Below, piece after piece: positions 15,800 to 25,475 of a stretch of 64,000 bases of DNA (position 1 is its first letter; each line of letters opens with the position of its first letter). A program made the position numbers and the translations under genes. The notes beneath the pieces were generated by a model. It had not been told where the DNA came from, searched no databases, and saw only the letters and a list, made by a program, of their open reading frames with translations. The DNA comes from CAJBVG01 sp044337515. GTDB taxonomy: Bacteria > Bacteroidota > Bacteroidia > Sphingobacteriales > Sphingobacteriaceae. Location of the stretch: assembly GCA_044337515.1 (NCBI GenBank), contig JBIINK010000005.1:1-64000 (forward strand). Reading direction: 5' to 3'.

Positions 15800-17839
15800 C
15801 TATTTCAAGGTCTCATCTAACCATCTATAAAACTCCCTCTGCCATAAAATACTATTCTGTGGCTTAGTCACCCAATGCCCTTCATCAGAGAAATATAAAA
15901 ATCTGCTTTTTATCCCTTGCAATTGTGCTGCTGAAAAAGCTTGTAAGCCTTCACCTAGTGGCACTCTAAAATCTTTTTCGTTATGTATTACTAAAATTGG
16001 TGTATTCCAATTTTGTACAAATTTATGTGGCGAAAATGCTTCGTACGATTTTGGTTTCGGATTTTTCCAATATGCCCCCTCTAAATCATGATTCGCGAAA
16101 AACACTTCTTCGGTTGCACCATACATGCTCTCTAAATTAAACACACCACAATGAGCAATGAAAGATTTAAAACGGTTATTATGATGGCCAGCTAACCAAT
16201 ACACAGAGTAACCTCCGTAGCTTGCTCCAACAGCTGCTCTACGAGTAGTATCAATGTATGGCTCCTTACTTACATCGTCTATAGCCGAAAGCAAATCATT
16301 CATCGCTTGGCCGCCCCAATCTCCACTAATCTCATCATTCCACTCTTGCCCAAATGATGGCAAACCTCTTCTGTTCGGAGCTATAACTACATATCCTTTT
16401 GATGCCATTAATTGATAATTCCAACGGAACGAGAAATTTTGACTAACTGTACTTTGTGGTCCACCTTGGCAAACTAACAAGCTTGGATATTTTTTATCCT
16501 TATCGAAATTCGGTGGGTAAATTACCCATACTAACATTTCCTTATCATCGGTTGTAGTAACCATTCTTTTTTCTACTCTTCCTAATTTCAATCCATCAAG
16601 TATAGCATCGTTAGTATGTGAAAGCAAATACGCATTGCCCTTCAACGTCTCTATTCTGTAAATCTCTGTTGGCGCACTCATGTTCACTCGAGTAGCTATT
16701 ATATTAGATACTTTACCATCGAATGATAATTCTATTCCTCCTAAATCACTTAAGCCATTAGTTATTTTACGAATCGCATCTTTCTTAGCAGCTAATGTGT
16801 AAGAAAATAATTGGTGAACTGCATCTACGCAACTAGTAAAATAAATAATTTTCGAATCTTTTGACCAAACAATATTATCTGCACTTTGATCTAAATTTGC
16901 AGTAGCCTCAACAAAAAGCTTGCTGTTTAAATCCATTATCATCAATCTGTTTTTATCCGCTTCAAATCCTGCACGTTTCATGCTTAGCCATGCAATATAC
17001 TTGCCGTCTGGAGAAAACTCTGGATCCACATCATAACCTACATTAGGAGCAGAAACATTAATCGTTTTACCCGTTTCAATATTAAATAAATATATTTCTG
17101 TATTTGTGCTAACTGCATACGCAGTACCGCTTTCTTTTTTGCAAGTGTATGCAATTGTTTTACCATCAGGACTCCAGCTCATTTGTTCTTCACCACCGAA
17201 TGGTTGTGTAGGCGCATCGAATTTTTCTCCTGGCATAACGTCAACTACTGCACCAAGCTTACCATCTTCGTATGAACAATACATTACATGGCTAAATGCT
17301 CCGTCTTCCCATTGTGTCCAATGACGCATCATTAATCCATCATATTCTAACGCATTTGCTTTAGGTAAATCTGGATATCTTTTTTTAACCGTGTATTCTA
17401 AATCAATTTCTTGTGAAAAATAAATATGCTTTTGTGTTGGTGAGTAATTGAAATTATAAACTCCTCCTTCAAGATTGCTTATTTGTTTTTTATCAGTTCC
17501 ATCTGTGTTCATTTCCCATAATTGCGACTCCCCAGATTCAGCACTTAAATATCCTATTTTTTTACCATCGGGTCTCCAACGTGCATTCGATTCTGATGTT
17601 GGTGTAGCCGTTAATTGTTTAGGTGTGCCTCCAGCTGATGGCACTAACCATAAATCAGTACTCCCTTTGTTTTCATCTACCTTATAAGTTGTGATTTGAT
17701 AAACCACTGACTTGCCATCAGGAGACACTTTGGGTTCGGCCACTCGACCAAATTTCCATAAGGTTTCTGGTTGCATTGTATTTTGAGCAATCGAACTGCC
17801 TCCAATTAACAATGCCGAAATAAATAATAATCTTTTCAT
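15800..17839 (-). CDS. S9 family prolyl oligopeptidase-like peptidase, exported
   Basis: A 679-residue secreted peptidase with signal peptide MKRLLFISALLIGGSSIAQ. The first ~400 residues form a WD40-like propeller with repeated PDGK motifs (VSPDGKSV, RPDGKKI, SPDGKTIA, SPDGKYIA). The C-terminal alpha/beta-hydrolase domain has the nucleophile motif GASYGGYS near residue 540, an acid in NEKDFRVP near 625 and the histidine in DEGHW near 656. Closest to the DPP5/acylaminoacyl-peptidase branch. It is the last gene of an operon after a DUF5686 protein and a 40-residue peptide. Confidence 0.93.
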   Translation of the reverse strand: MKRLLFISALLIGGSSIAQNTMQPETLWKFGRVAEPKVSPDGKSVVYQITTYKVDENKGSTDLWLVPSAGGTPKQLTATPTSESNARWRPDGKKIGYLSAESGESQLWEMNTDGTDKKQISNLEGGVYNFNYSPTQKHIYFSQEIDLEYTVKKRYPDLPKANALEYDGLMMRHWTQWEDGAFSHVMYCSYEDGKLGAVVDVMPGEKFDAPTQPFGGEEQMSWSPDGKTIAYTCKKESGTAYAVSTNTEIYLFNIETGKTINVSAPNVGYDVDPEFSPDGKYIAWLSMKRAGFEADKNRLMIMDLNSKLFVEATANLDQSADNIVWSKDSKIIYFTSCVDAVHQLFSYTLAAKKDAIRKITNGLSDLGGIELSFDGKVSNIIATRVNMSAPTEIYRIETLKGNAYLLSHTNDAILDGLKLGRVEKRMVTTTDDKEMLVWVIYPPNFDKDKKYPSLLVCQGGPQSTVSQNFSFRWNYQLMASKGYVVIAPNRRGLPSFGQEWNDEISGDWGGQAMNDLLSAIDDVSKEPYIDTTRRAAVGASYGGYSVYWLAGHHNNRFKSFIAHCGVFNLESMYGATEEVFFANHDLEGAYWKNPKPKSYEAFSPHKFVQNWNTPILVIHNEKDFRVPLGEGLQAFSAAQLQGIKSRFLYFSDEGHWVTKPQNSILWQREFYRWLDETLK

Positions 17840-17855
17840 GAGTATATCGAGGTAT

Positions 17856-17978
17856 TTAATTACATCCTTTATAAGCCATATAACCTACAACAAGCCAAGC
17901 TATTCCTTTTATAAGAAAAAAAAGAAAGCCCAGGAGTCCTAGTTTCTTTAGCCATTGTGTTTTTTGTTCTTTCTTCAT
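17856..17978 (-). CDS. 40-residue single-pass membrane peptide
   Basis: An ORF of 40 codons: a basic N-terminus (MKKEQKTQWLKKLG), a hydrophobic segment (LLGFLFFLIKGIAWLVVGYM) and the end AYKGCN. Its ATG overlaps the stop of the DUF5686 gene by one base (TAATG), a coupling signal, and its stop is 16 bases before the S9 peptidase start, so it sits neatly within the operon. Similar tiny LxxLGxxGFLFFLIKG peptides occur in Bacteroidota annotations, often called hypothetical. No function known. Confidence 0.7.
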   Translation of the reverse strand: MKKEQKTQWLKKLGLLGFLFFLIKGIAWLVVGYMAYKGCN

Positions 17979-20458
17979 TAAAATGAAATGGAGAGATTTA
18001 ATTTAAAAGCTAAGTTATCCTTTTCTGCAATATTTTTATAGGCTCCGTATCGATAATATATACCAAGTCCTAATCCAGTATTGTAAATATTAGATTTCAA
18101 TACCAATAAGTCACTTAATAATAATCCACTTTCGCTATACCCTTTTTCCATTGTCTTGAACACTACTCCTGTGTGTTGGGTAGTATTCGATAAGCTTCCA
18201 ATACCATATGCTGTAGAAATTGCTATGCCCGGTTTAATGTATTTGCTTTGATAAAGTAATTTACCAAAATCATGCAATACAAATAAACTAACCTGTTGTG
18301 TTGATAAAAACTCATTCATGCGCATGGTTTCGAAATAACCTTGACTTGCTAAACTGAAACTTCCATTATAGTTTGATCTGCCAGTATATGCAAATGGATA
18401 TGGTACACTTCCTTTAATATATCCGCCAGATAACAGCACATGCGTGATTCCAACATTACGAATGGTAAACGCTTTCTTAATACTTAAATCAAACTTCCAA
18501 TAATCGCCTTTCCAATTATCATCTATACTTTTTGCATAAGCCATATTAAACCAAACCACTGGATATTTAGTGCCTAAAGAAATGCGTTGTTTCGATTGTC
18601 GCATAAAGGTTTCTCGGTGTGCCCATCGTGTACTAATACCTATTTCTCGTGTTTCAAAAACATTTAACAATGAAGCATCATGCGTAAAAAAATAAGCATT
18701 TGTTGCACTTCTTTTATATTGTGAAGCATATAAATAATGTAATAAATATTTCTGTGAGCGAATGCTTAGCTGACTCTCTATACCCTCTTGCCAATCCATG
18801 TTGTTCACGAGTATATTTCGATAAGTATCGAATTTTGTTTTCTTATCGCCTCTAAAAAATGTACCTCCAGATTCAATTACGTCTTTCGAAATGCTTGCTT
18901 TCCATTCTATATCTTGCTTTAAAAATATTGGGACAGTTAAACTGCCTCCATACTTAAATTGATGGTCTTTTGTTCCCCATCCAAAATAAGCTTCCGTATT
19001 AAAATATTTGCTAAATTTTTCTGAGGTTCCAATACCTAATCCCAATCGTATTCCTTCGTAATCATTATACGAACTAATTATTCTCTTTAAATCAAATTGT
19101 ATATATCCATAAGGTATATATCCTTTAGTAATCACATCGAACAACTTCGCTTTCTCATCAAGTTTTTCCGCTTTGCCAATACTATCTACAATGTAATACG
19201 TTTGCTTTTCTAATCGATCTAATGTATCGACCCGATATTTATTTAATAATGAATCGGAATTATTTTTTATTGATTTTCTGTCGTAATCAATAACTACACC
19301 ATCAAATTTTTTCTTTGTTTGATCAACACCTATTTCAATATCTTTAATGTATGTTCTCCCTATGCCAATCATTGTCCTGTTTTCAATTTGAACAGAACTG
19401 CCTAAATGCAAGTCGGTGTTGAGTTGTGTGGGAAACCAAACTCCACTTATTTTCTCGTATTGCTGCTGAACTTTTATTTTGAAGTATGAGCTTTTTTCAG
19501 GTTCTGCAATAACATTTTGCACTGCATAACCATCTTTGTTTATATAGAGTACCCCTTTTAATCCATCAAAGTTTTTCCCTTTCCCGGGTTTAAATGAAAT
19601 CACAAAAACAGAATCATCATTTTGCAATAAAGTGTCCTCTAGCGCGAAAAAATATTTTTCGGTACTGCCTTTGCTTATTGGACTCAGGTAATTTTTATCT
19701 AGAACTTTCATGTAATCTTTATAAAAAGAAAACGATTGAAATTGAGATGCAATTAAAACAAACATTGGATTTTTTAATCCCGATATTTTAACGGCTTTTA
19801 TTTGTTCCTTGTTTTTTTCTGGAAATAAAAAATCGCGCTGCGTTACAGTCTCCGTAATAAATAAATGCTGTTTTTCGAATAATGAATCTGTAGATTTTTT
19901 CTCCTTAGCAATTCTATTTAAAATTGAATCTTTTTGGTATTGATAATTTTTACTCGTACTATCTAGTTTAGAAATTTTATGTTTTATTGCTCTAGGAAAA
20001 ATCGCTGTGTCTTCTTTTCCAGTAAAAACAAACTTATTATAAGAGGTGTATTTAAAGGATGATAATTTTTCGGGATTGTTTTCGTTTTTATGTTCAATGA
20101 CCTTTTTGATAATTTTGTTAGCGGGGTTTTCTCCAGCAATTATTTGAACTTCTCTTATGTTATTTTCTTTTATGCTTAGTGTGATTTCGTTTTCTATTGA
20201 TTTTTTTAATCGTACTTCTTTGGCTAAATATCCTACGTATTGAAAACGAACTACGATTTCTTCATTTGCTGATATTAAACTAAATCTACCATCAATATCT
20301 GTTTGTGTGCCTTTACTTTCTCCGACAATACTAACAGCAACAAAAGGGAGTTCTTTTTTTGTTTGTTTATCAAGCACCTTACCTTTAAATTGATAAGTTT
20401 GCGCACTAGTGCTTTTAAAGAGAATAATGAAGAATATTAAAACGTAAAGTTTTCTCAT
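17978..20458 (-). CDS. DUF5686/carboxypeptidase-like regulatory domain outer-membrane protein
   Basis: An 826-residue protein: signal peptide to about residue 19 (STSAQ), a CarboxypepD_reg-like beta-sandwich at about 20-105 (YQFKGKVLDKQTKKELPFVA, TDIDGRFSL), then the DUF5686 region with alternating amphipathic strands ending in LAFKLNLSISF, the aromatic-terminated end of an outer-membrane barrel. Related to surface proteins of Bacteroidota without a defined substrate. First gene of the operon with the 40-residue peptide and the S9 peptidase. Confidence 0.85.
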   Translation of the reverse strand: MRKLYVLIFFIILFKSTSAQTYQFKGKVLDKQTKKELPFVAVSIVGESKGTQTDIDGRFSLISANEEIVVRFQYVGYLAKEVRLKKSIENEITLSIKENNIREVQIIAGENPANKIIKKVIEHKNENNPEKLSSFKYTSYNKFVFTGKEDTAIFPRAIKHKISKLDSTSKNYQYQKDSILNRIAKEKKSTDSLFEKQHLFITETVTQRDFLFPEKNKEQIKAVKISGLKNPMFVLIASQFQSFSFYKDYMKVLDKNYLSPISKGSTEKYFFALEDTLLQNDDSVFVISFKPGKGKNFDGLKGVLYINKDGYAVQNVIAEPEKSSYFKIKVQQQYEKISGVWFPTQLNTDLHLGSSVQIENRTMIGIGRTYIKDIEIGVDQTKKKFDGVVIDYDRKSIKNNSDSLLNKYRVDTLDRLEKQTYYIVDSIGKAEKLDEKAKLFDVITKGYIPYGYIQFDLKRIISSYNDYEGIRLGLGIGTSEKFSKYFNTEAYFGWGTKDHQFKYGGSLTVPIFLKQDIEWKASISKDVIESGGTFFRGDKKTKFDTYRNILVNNMDWQEGIESQLSIRSQKYLLHYLYASQYKRSATNAYFFTHDASLLNVFETREIGISTRWAHRETFMRQSKQRISLGTKYPVVWFNMAYAKSIDDNWKGDYWKFDLSIKKAFTIRNVGITHVLLSGGYIKGSVPYPFAYTGRSNYNGSFSLASQGYFETMRMNEFLSTQQVSLFVLHDFGKLLYQSKYIKPGIAISTAYGIGSLSNTTQHTGVVFKTMEKGYSESGLLLSDLLVLKSNIYNTGLGLGIYYRYGAYKNIAEKDNLAFKLNLSISF

Positions 20459-20528
20459 AGAGAATTTGGGAATATTTCACATAATTACTTTAAATTACTA
20501 ATATAATAAACATAGTAACAGCTTTTTT

Positions 20529-21077
20529 ATGAACGAAAATCACAATCCTTGGACTACCGTTTCATCTAAGGAAATCTACGACAACCCATGGATAAATCTT
20601 ACCGAACATAATGTCATTAATCCGAATGGCGGAAAAGGTATTTATGGAAAGGTGCATTTTAAGAATCTTGCAATTGGTGTTATTCCAATATTCGAAAATG
20701 GTGATACACTTCTTGTTGGGCAATATCGTTACCCCCTTAATGCCTATTCATGGGAATTACCCGAAGGTGGTGGCAATCTCGATGTTGATCCTATTGATTC
20801 TGCTAAAAGAGAACTGTTGGAAGAAACTGGATTAACAGCAAATCGTTGGACCAAATTACTAGAAATGCATTTATCGAACTCCGTAAGTGATGAATTGAGT
20901 ATCATCTATATTGCAGAAGACCTTACCGAAGGAAAATCCGAACCAGAAGAAACGGAACAATTACAAATAAAAAGATTGCCAATCTCTGAAGCAATTAATA
21001 TGGTTATGCGTGGTGAAATAACAGATTCGATGTCTGTAGCAGGATTGTTAAAGTTCAAAGCTTTGAGGGGAATTTAA
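20529..21077 (+). CDS. Nudix hydrolase, ADP-ribose pyrophosphatase-like
   Basis: A 182-residue Nudix protein of the ADP-ribose/nucleoside diphosphate sugar pyrophosphatase type (VGQYRYPLNAYSWELPEGGG precedes the box). The Nudix box is at residues 80-102, with the metal-binding REXXEE residues R94, E95, E98 and E99 present. The first glutamate of the GX5EX7REUXEEXGU consensus is valine (V86). It lies 18 bases before an M1 peptidase gene and probably shares its transcript. Confidence 0.9.
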   Translation: MNENHNPWTTVSSKEIYDNPWINLTEHNVINPNGGKGIYGKVHFKNLAIGVIPIFENGDTLLVGQYRYPLNAYSWELPEGGGNLDVDPIDSAKRELLEETGLTANRWTKLLEMHLSNSVSDELSIIYIAEDLTEGKSEPEETEQLQIKRLPISEAINMVMRGEITDSMSVAGLLKFKALRGI

Positions 21078-21095
21078 TTCTTATTAGTTTTAAAT

Positions 21096-22766
21096 ATGAA
21101 ACAAATATTCACCATTCTAGGATTATTGATTTGTTTATCGAATAGTTCTTTCTCTCAATTAGGCACAGGCTTACCTGAAAAATTTTCGCGGAAGGATTCT
21201 CTTCGCGGAACACTTAGCCCTGAAAGAGCTAATTATGATGTGACTTTCTATAATCTAGATATCAAAATTGATATCGAGAATAAATATATTTCTGGATCTA
21301 ATCTTATTCAATTTAAAGTTTTAAAAAGTTTACCTGTATTACAATTCGATTTGTTCGATAATTTGAAAATAAATAGTGTGGAATGGAATGGGAAGAAATT
21401 AGAATTTAAAAGAGAATATAATGCAGTTTTTGTTTCATTTCCAACAGCTTTAACCGCTGGAACATCATCATCAATTAAAATTTATTACGAAGGAAATCCA
21501 ATAATTGCAAAACGTGCACCATGGGATGGTGGCTTTGTATTTAAAACTGATAAAAACGGCAAACCCTTTGTAGCTGTGGCTTGCCAAGGTACAGGAGCAA
21601 GTTTGTGGTGGCCTACTAAAGATCATCAAAGTGATGAACCGGATAGTATGGCAATCAACATTACCAGTTCATCAGAGTTAGAAGAAGTATCAAACGGTAG
21701 GCTTCGAGCAAAAAAAGAAATTGGAAATAAGTACACTCGTTTCGAATGGTTTGTTTCTGAGCCAATCAACAATTACGATGTTAGTATTAATATAGCTGAT
21801 TATGCCCATTGGACAGATCAATATAAAAGCAAAGTTGATGGCGAAAATTTATCGCTTGATTATTATGTTTTAAAAGATGATTTGGAAAAAGCTCAAAAAC
21901 AATTTGAACAAGTTAAACCAATGATGGATGCTTTTGAAAAACGTTTCGGCAAATATCCATTCTATAAAGATGGATACAAACTTGTACAAACTCCTTACTT
22001 GGGTATGGAACACCAAAGCTGTGTGGCTTATGGCAATCAATATAAAAATGGATACTTAGGTTTTGATTTATCAGGTTCTGGGGAAGGAAAAAAATTCGAT
22101 TACATCATCATACACGAATCAGCACATGAATGGTGGGGTAATTCGATAACCTCTTATGATATTGCCGACATGTGGATACACGAAGGGTTTGGTCAATACT
22201 CAGAAACTGTTTACCTAGAAGAATTATATGGCAGAGAAAGCGCAGTAAAATATTTGAATGGTTTGAAAAATGGTGTAGGTAATAAAGCTGCTATTATTGG
22301 TCCATATGGAGTAAACAAAGAAGGAAGTGGTGATATGTATCCTAAGGGTGCTTTATTCCTTAATACACTTCGTAATTACATTGATAATGATTTAGTGTGG
22401 TGGGATATTGTTGCTTCACTTCAAAAAACATATCGACATAAAAATATTTCTACAGAAGATGTGTTGAATTTGATGAATGCTAAAAGTGGTAAAAATTTGA
22501 AACCCTACTTTGACGTCTATTTAAGACAAGGGTCATTACCAATTTTTACAGTGGAACTTTTAGAACAGAATAAAAGTGTTTTAGTTAAATACAACTGGAG
22601 TAATGTTGTTGATGGATTTGCATTGCCAATCAATATAAAACTAAAAGGTTCTGAAGAAATTATCACTCTTAGTCCTGATAAAAAAGAAATACTAATACCA
22701 GGTATAAACAAGGATCAAATAGAAGTAGATAAAAGCAAAGCCTATTTCAAACTGGAATTGAAGTAA
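21096..22766 (+). CDS. M1 family metallopeptidase, exported
   Basis: A 556-residue zinc aminopeptidase-like protein with signal peptide (to about residue 20, NSSFSQ). The N-terminal domain is the M1 beta-saddle (YDVTFYNLDIKIDIENKYIS). The zinc site HESAH is at residues 340-344 with the third ligand glutamate 19 residues later in WIHEGFGQYSE (E363), the exact M1 spacing. Instead of the usual GxMEN the substrate loop reads YLGMEHQS. It lacks the long C-terminal domain of PepN, so is a short-form M1 enzyme. Confidence 0.93.
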   Translation: MKQIFTILGLLICLSNSSFSQLGTGLPEKFSRKDSLRGTLSPERANYDVTFYNLDIKIDIENKYISGSNLIQFKVLKSLPVLQFDLFDNLKINSVEWNGKKLEFKREYNAVFVSFPTALTAGTSSSIKIYYEGNPIIAKRAPWDGGFVFKTDKNGKPFVAVACQGTGASLWWPTKDHQSDEPDSMAINITSSSELEEVSNGRLRAKKEIGNKYTRFEWFVSEPINNYDVSINIADYAHWTDQYKSKVDGENLSLDYYVLKDDLEKAQKQFEQVKPMMDAFEKRFGKYPFYKDGYKLVQTPYLGMEHQSCVAYGNQYKNGYLGFDLSGSGEGKKFDYIIIHESAHEWWGNSITSYDIADMWIHEGFGQYSETVYLEELYGRESAVKYLNGLKNGVGNKAAIIGPYGVNKEGSGDMYPKGALFLNTLRNYIDNDLVWWDIVASLQKTYRHKNISTEDVLNLMNAKSGKNLKPYFDVYLRQGSLPIFTVELLEQNKSVLVKYNWSNVVDGFALPINIKLKGSEEIITLSPDKKEILIPGINKDQIEVDKSKAYFKLELK

Positions 22767-22770
22767 ATGC

Positions 22771-22814
22771 GTAAATGTGCAGATGCATAAATGTGCAGAT
22801 TAAATTTGCACATT
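22771..22814. repeat. Word-repeat hairpin between convergent genes
   Basis: The word AAATGTGCAGAT occurs twice (from about 22773 and 22789), and AATGTGCA (22790-22797) pairs with TGCACATT (22807-22814). It lies between the convergent M1 peptidase and xseB genes, one base before the xseB stop. Confidence 0.65.
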
Positions 22815-22815
22815 G

Positions 22816-23028
22816 TTACTCAGGGATGCTTTTACGTTCCATCTGTTTAATGATTTTATTCACTTCAACTTCTGTTGAACGAAGCTTTGCTTGACAAAAA
22901 GTAATCAGCTCTGATGCTCGTTTTACTTTTTCTGCAAGCACATCAACAGACACGGTTTCGTCTTCGATTTCTGAAGCAATTACTCTTAATTCTTCAAATG
23001 CCTGTTCATAGGTCATACTTTTTTCCAT
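22816..23028 (-). CDS. xseB: Exodeoxyribonuclease VII small subunit
   Basis: A 70-residue helical protein with the XseB pattern MTYEQAFEELRVIASEIEDE and LAEKVKRASELITFCQAKL. It assembles in multiple copies on XseA to form the single-strand-specific nuclease ExoVII. Its start overlaps the end of xseA by 23 bases, or about 11 if the second ATG is used, so translation is coupled. Confidence 0.92.
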   Translation of the reverse strand: MEKSMTYEQAFEELRVIASEIEDETVSVDVLAEKVKRASELITFCQAKLRSTEVEVNKIIKQMERKSIPE

Positions 23029-24379
23029 CGGTATCTTTTTTATCGGTTACAGTAGCATCTATTTCAGATTGATACATATTAATTTTTAATTTACTCCCTG
23101 CTTGTAAATGATCGGCGTTCATGAGTACTTTATCATCCATACTAATTATGGCAAAGCCTTTCATTAAAATATTCGCCGGACTCATTAGCTTCATTACTTT
23201 AACGTAATGATTAATTACGCTGGATTTATTTGTAATATATTTTTGAGATTGATTAAATAAATTTTGTTGAATAAAATCCAGTGTTTGCAATTTTCGTTGG
23301 ACCACCAAATTTGGTTTGTTTGTAATGGTTGCGGCAGATACTCGCAACAGTTCTTGCTGTTCGTTTAATAGGTATTGAACATTTCCGATAACACTGCCTT
23401 TAATTTCATTGATTTCTGAAATGGCTTTGCTTAATAATTGTTGGCTTTTGATTAATATATTATTTTGAAATAGTAATACTTGCTCTTCAAATTTTCGATT
23501 ATGAGAGATGATTAACTCTGCACATTTTGTTGGCGTTTTTGTTGGGCTATGTGCCATCATATCCACAATACTTACATCTTTATGGTGACCAATTCCTGTG
23601 ATGATTGGAATTGGGAATCTTGCTACTGCTCTTGATAAATTATAGGTATCGAATACCAAGAAATCTGTTTTTGCACCACCACCACGAATCATTACAACGC
23701 AATCGTATTTTTTCCCAGAAGTATAAATTGAAATCAAAGTATTGATCAATTCCTTCTCTGCATCTTTCCCTTGAACTGAAGAGAAATAATTATCTATTTC
23801 AAATTTATATTGATGTTGATTATTTTGCATGGTATGTGCAAAATCTGTATATCCTTCAGAATTTGGCGATGCTACTAATGCAATTTTCTGAATAACATTA
23901 GGTAGCTGAAGTTTTTTGTTTTTTGTGATGAATTCATCGTCAACTAAAAAAATACAATCGTCATTATCTCGAACCAAACGCAATAATGTTTCACGTCTTT
24001 GCTTCTCAATATTTCCTAAAGTAAAAGACGGATCAATTTCTATTAGTGTAAGTGATAATCCATATAAGGAATGGTATTCTACTTTTACTTTTATTAAAAC
24101 TTGTATGCCTGTTTGAAATGCCTGTCCGGTATGTTGTTCAAATTGCGCAATACTTGCAGAACCTTCAGACCATGATTTAGCTTTAAACTTTGCTACTTCA
24201 ACTTCTGAATTTGCACTCTTTTCTACTAAGTCGAAATAATGTCGATCAGTATCTGCATAAAATTTGTGACCAGAAACTTCCGCGACAATCCAAAAGTATT
24301 CCGTTGCAAAAGCTTGCTTAAATACTTGCTCAATTCTACGAGATAAATCGGATAGTTTTATGTAGGCGATGTCTTCCAC
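23006..24379 (-). CDS. xseA: Exodeoxyribonuclease VII large subunit
   Basis: The catalytic subunit of ExoVII, which degrades single-stranded DNA processively to oligonucleotides in mismatch repair and damage tolerance. The 457-residue protein has an N-terminal OB-fold (about 20-110, FWIVAEVSGHKFYADTDRHY) and the catalytic core with MIRGGGAKTDFLVFDTYNLS and PIITGIGHHKDVSIVDMMAH, then a coiled-coil region that binds XseB. Operon with xseB. Confidence 0.95.
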   Translation of the reverse strand: MEDIAYIKLSDLSRRIEQVFKQAFATEYFWIVAEVSGHKFYADTDRHYFDLVEKSANSEVEVAKFKAKSWSEGSASIAQFEQHTGQAFQTGIQVLIKVKVEYHSLYGLSLTLIEIDPSFTLGNIEKQRRETLLRLVRDNDDCIFLVDDEFITKNKKLQLPNVIQKIALVASPNSEGYTDFAHTMQNNQHQYKFEIDNYFSSVQGKDAEKELINTLISIYTSGKKYDCVVMIRGGGAKTDFLVFDTYNLSRAVARFPIPIITGIGHHKDVSIVDMMAHSPTKTPTKCAELIISHNRKFEEQVLLFQNNILIKSQQLLSKAISEINEIKGSVIGNVQYLLNEQQELLRVSAATITNKPNLVVQRKLQTLDFIQQNLFNQSQKYITNKSSVINHYVKVMKLMSPANILMKGFAIISMDDKVLMNADHLQAGSKLKINMYQSEIDATVTDKKDTDGKKYDL

Positions 24380-24391
24380 AAGACTAAGGTA

Positions 24392-25009
24392 CTATTTCAT
24401 CCTTTGTTTTATTTCCTCCGGAAGTAAATAATTTTTCTTTTTAAATGCGATGTATTCCGCTGATGCTTTTGACTGATTAATTACATAATTTGTAAAAGCA
24501 TATAGTTCTTCACCTAATCCATGATTAATTACTGTTTCATCCGTAGCCTTCTCAAGGTTCATATGGTATCGAGGTGAGCATTCGTACATCAACCCGCAAC
24601 CCAGAATAGATAAATTGCTTCGATTTTCGAAATACACCACATGTGCTAACTCGTGCGCAATTAATCCAACCTGTTGCTTTAAACTTAGTTCGTTGTAGGA
24701 TACTGCTCCATATTTTGATGCATCCGAATTAATATAGATTACATATGACCTTTGGAATAATAACACCGATTTAAGTTCGGGCATTGTAGACATCGTTGTA
24801 GAGATCTCTTTGTATTCGAAGCTAATTTTAGTGTTTTTTAATTCAGGATAAAAAGATAACGCTATAATGGCAGGAGCTTCAATATCTTTAAGAATCTTCT
24901 TATTGTTCCCGTATGTCGCTTTCATTTCACGGTAAGATGTGGTGTTAGGATTTGCAAAGGAACTTTTTGCAATTACCATAACTATAATAAACACAAACAT
25001 TCTGCGCAT
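24392..25009 (-). CDS. Exported HExxH metallopeptidase-like protein
   Basis: The ATG at 25009 is chosen because it gives a proper signal peptide (MRRMFVFIIVMVIAKSSFAN); the longer frame to 25114 would overlap the divergent start at 25077. The mature ~185-residue protein has the zinc-binding motif HELAHVVYF near residue 119 and a downstream EKATDE that could supply a third ligand, as in small M48-like enzymes. No named family is certain. It lies 12 bases before xseA, so may be co-transcribed. Confidence 0.65.
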   Translation of the reverse strand: MRRMFVFIIVMVIAKSSFANPNTTSYREMKATYGNNKKILKDIEAPAIIALSFYPELKNTKISFEYKEISTTMSTMPELKSVLLFQRSYVIYINSDASKYGAVSYNELSLKQQVGLIAHELAHVVYFENRSNLSILGCGLMYECSPRYHMNLEKATDETVINHGLGEELYAFTNYVINQSKASAEYIAFKKKNYLLPEEIKQRMK

Positions 25010-25076
25010 TCTTAAAAGTACTAATTTGCCCTTGATTTTCAAACCATTATGCGTATATTTCGTAAAATAGTTTATC

Positions 25077-25475
25077 ATGAAAAAGCTAATTCTCAGTGTA
25101 CTCTTCATTTTCATTTGTGGTATTACACAACACGGTTTCGCACAATCTATGAGTGTTGAAGATAATACTGTTTATACTAGAGTAGATAAAATGCCAGAAT
25201 TCCCAGGTGGACAAGTAGCATTAGTAAAATTTCTAAGTAAGAATATTAAGTATCCGGAAAAATTTAAAAAAGAAAAGATTAATGGACGTGTCTTCGTTTC
25301 ATTTGTGATCGACAAAATGGGGAAAGTAACACAAGCAAAAATTGAAAAAAGTTTAAATGCACTTTGCGATGCTGAAGCATTAAGAGTGATCAATAAAATG
25401 CCGGATTGGATTCCTGGAGAGAAAAATGGAGAGAAGGTAGCTGTTCAGTTTGGCTTACCTGTGAACTTTGAGTAG
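25077..25475 (+). CDS. Small exported TonB C-terminal domain protein
   Basis: A 132-residue protein with a signal peptide (to about residue 22, GFAQ) and a TonB C-terminal domain: PEFPGGQVALVKFLSKNIKY, INGRVFVSFVIDKMGKVTQA and AVQFGLPVNFE. Unlike the full TonB at 5.7 kb it has no proline-rich linker or anchoring helix beyond the signal sequence. Such stand-alone domains are common in Bacteroidota and their function is unclear. Its stop codon lies in the left arm of a 35-bp inverted repeat. Confidence 0.85.
   Translation: MKKLILSVLFIFICGITQHGFAQSMSVEDNTVYTRVDKMPEFPGGQVALVKFLSKNIKYPEKFKKEKINGRVFVSFVIDKMGKVTQAKIEKSLNALCDAEALRVINKMPDWIPGEKNGEKVAVQFGLPVNFE

Noticed and set aside
25010..25114. A longer N-terminus for the HExxH protein.
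   Set aside because: It would overlap the divergent TonB-domain gene start and place the signal peptide internally; the ATG at 25009 is better.
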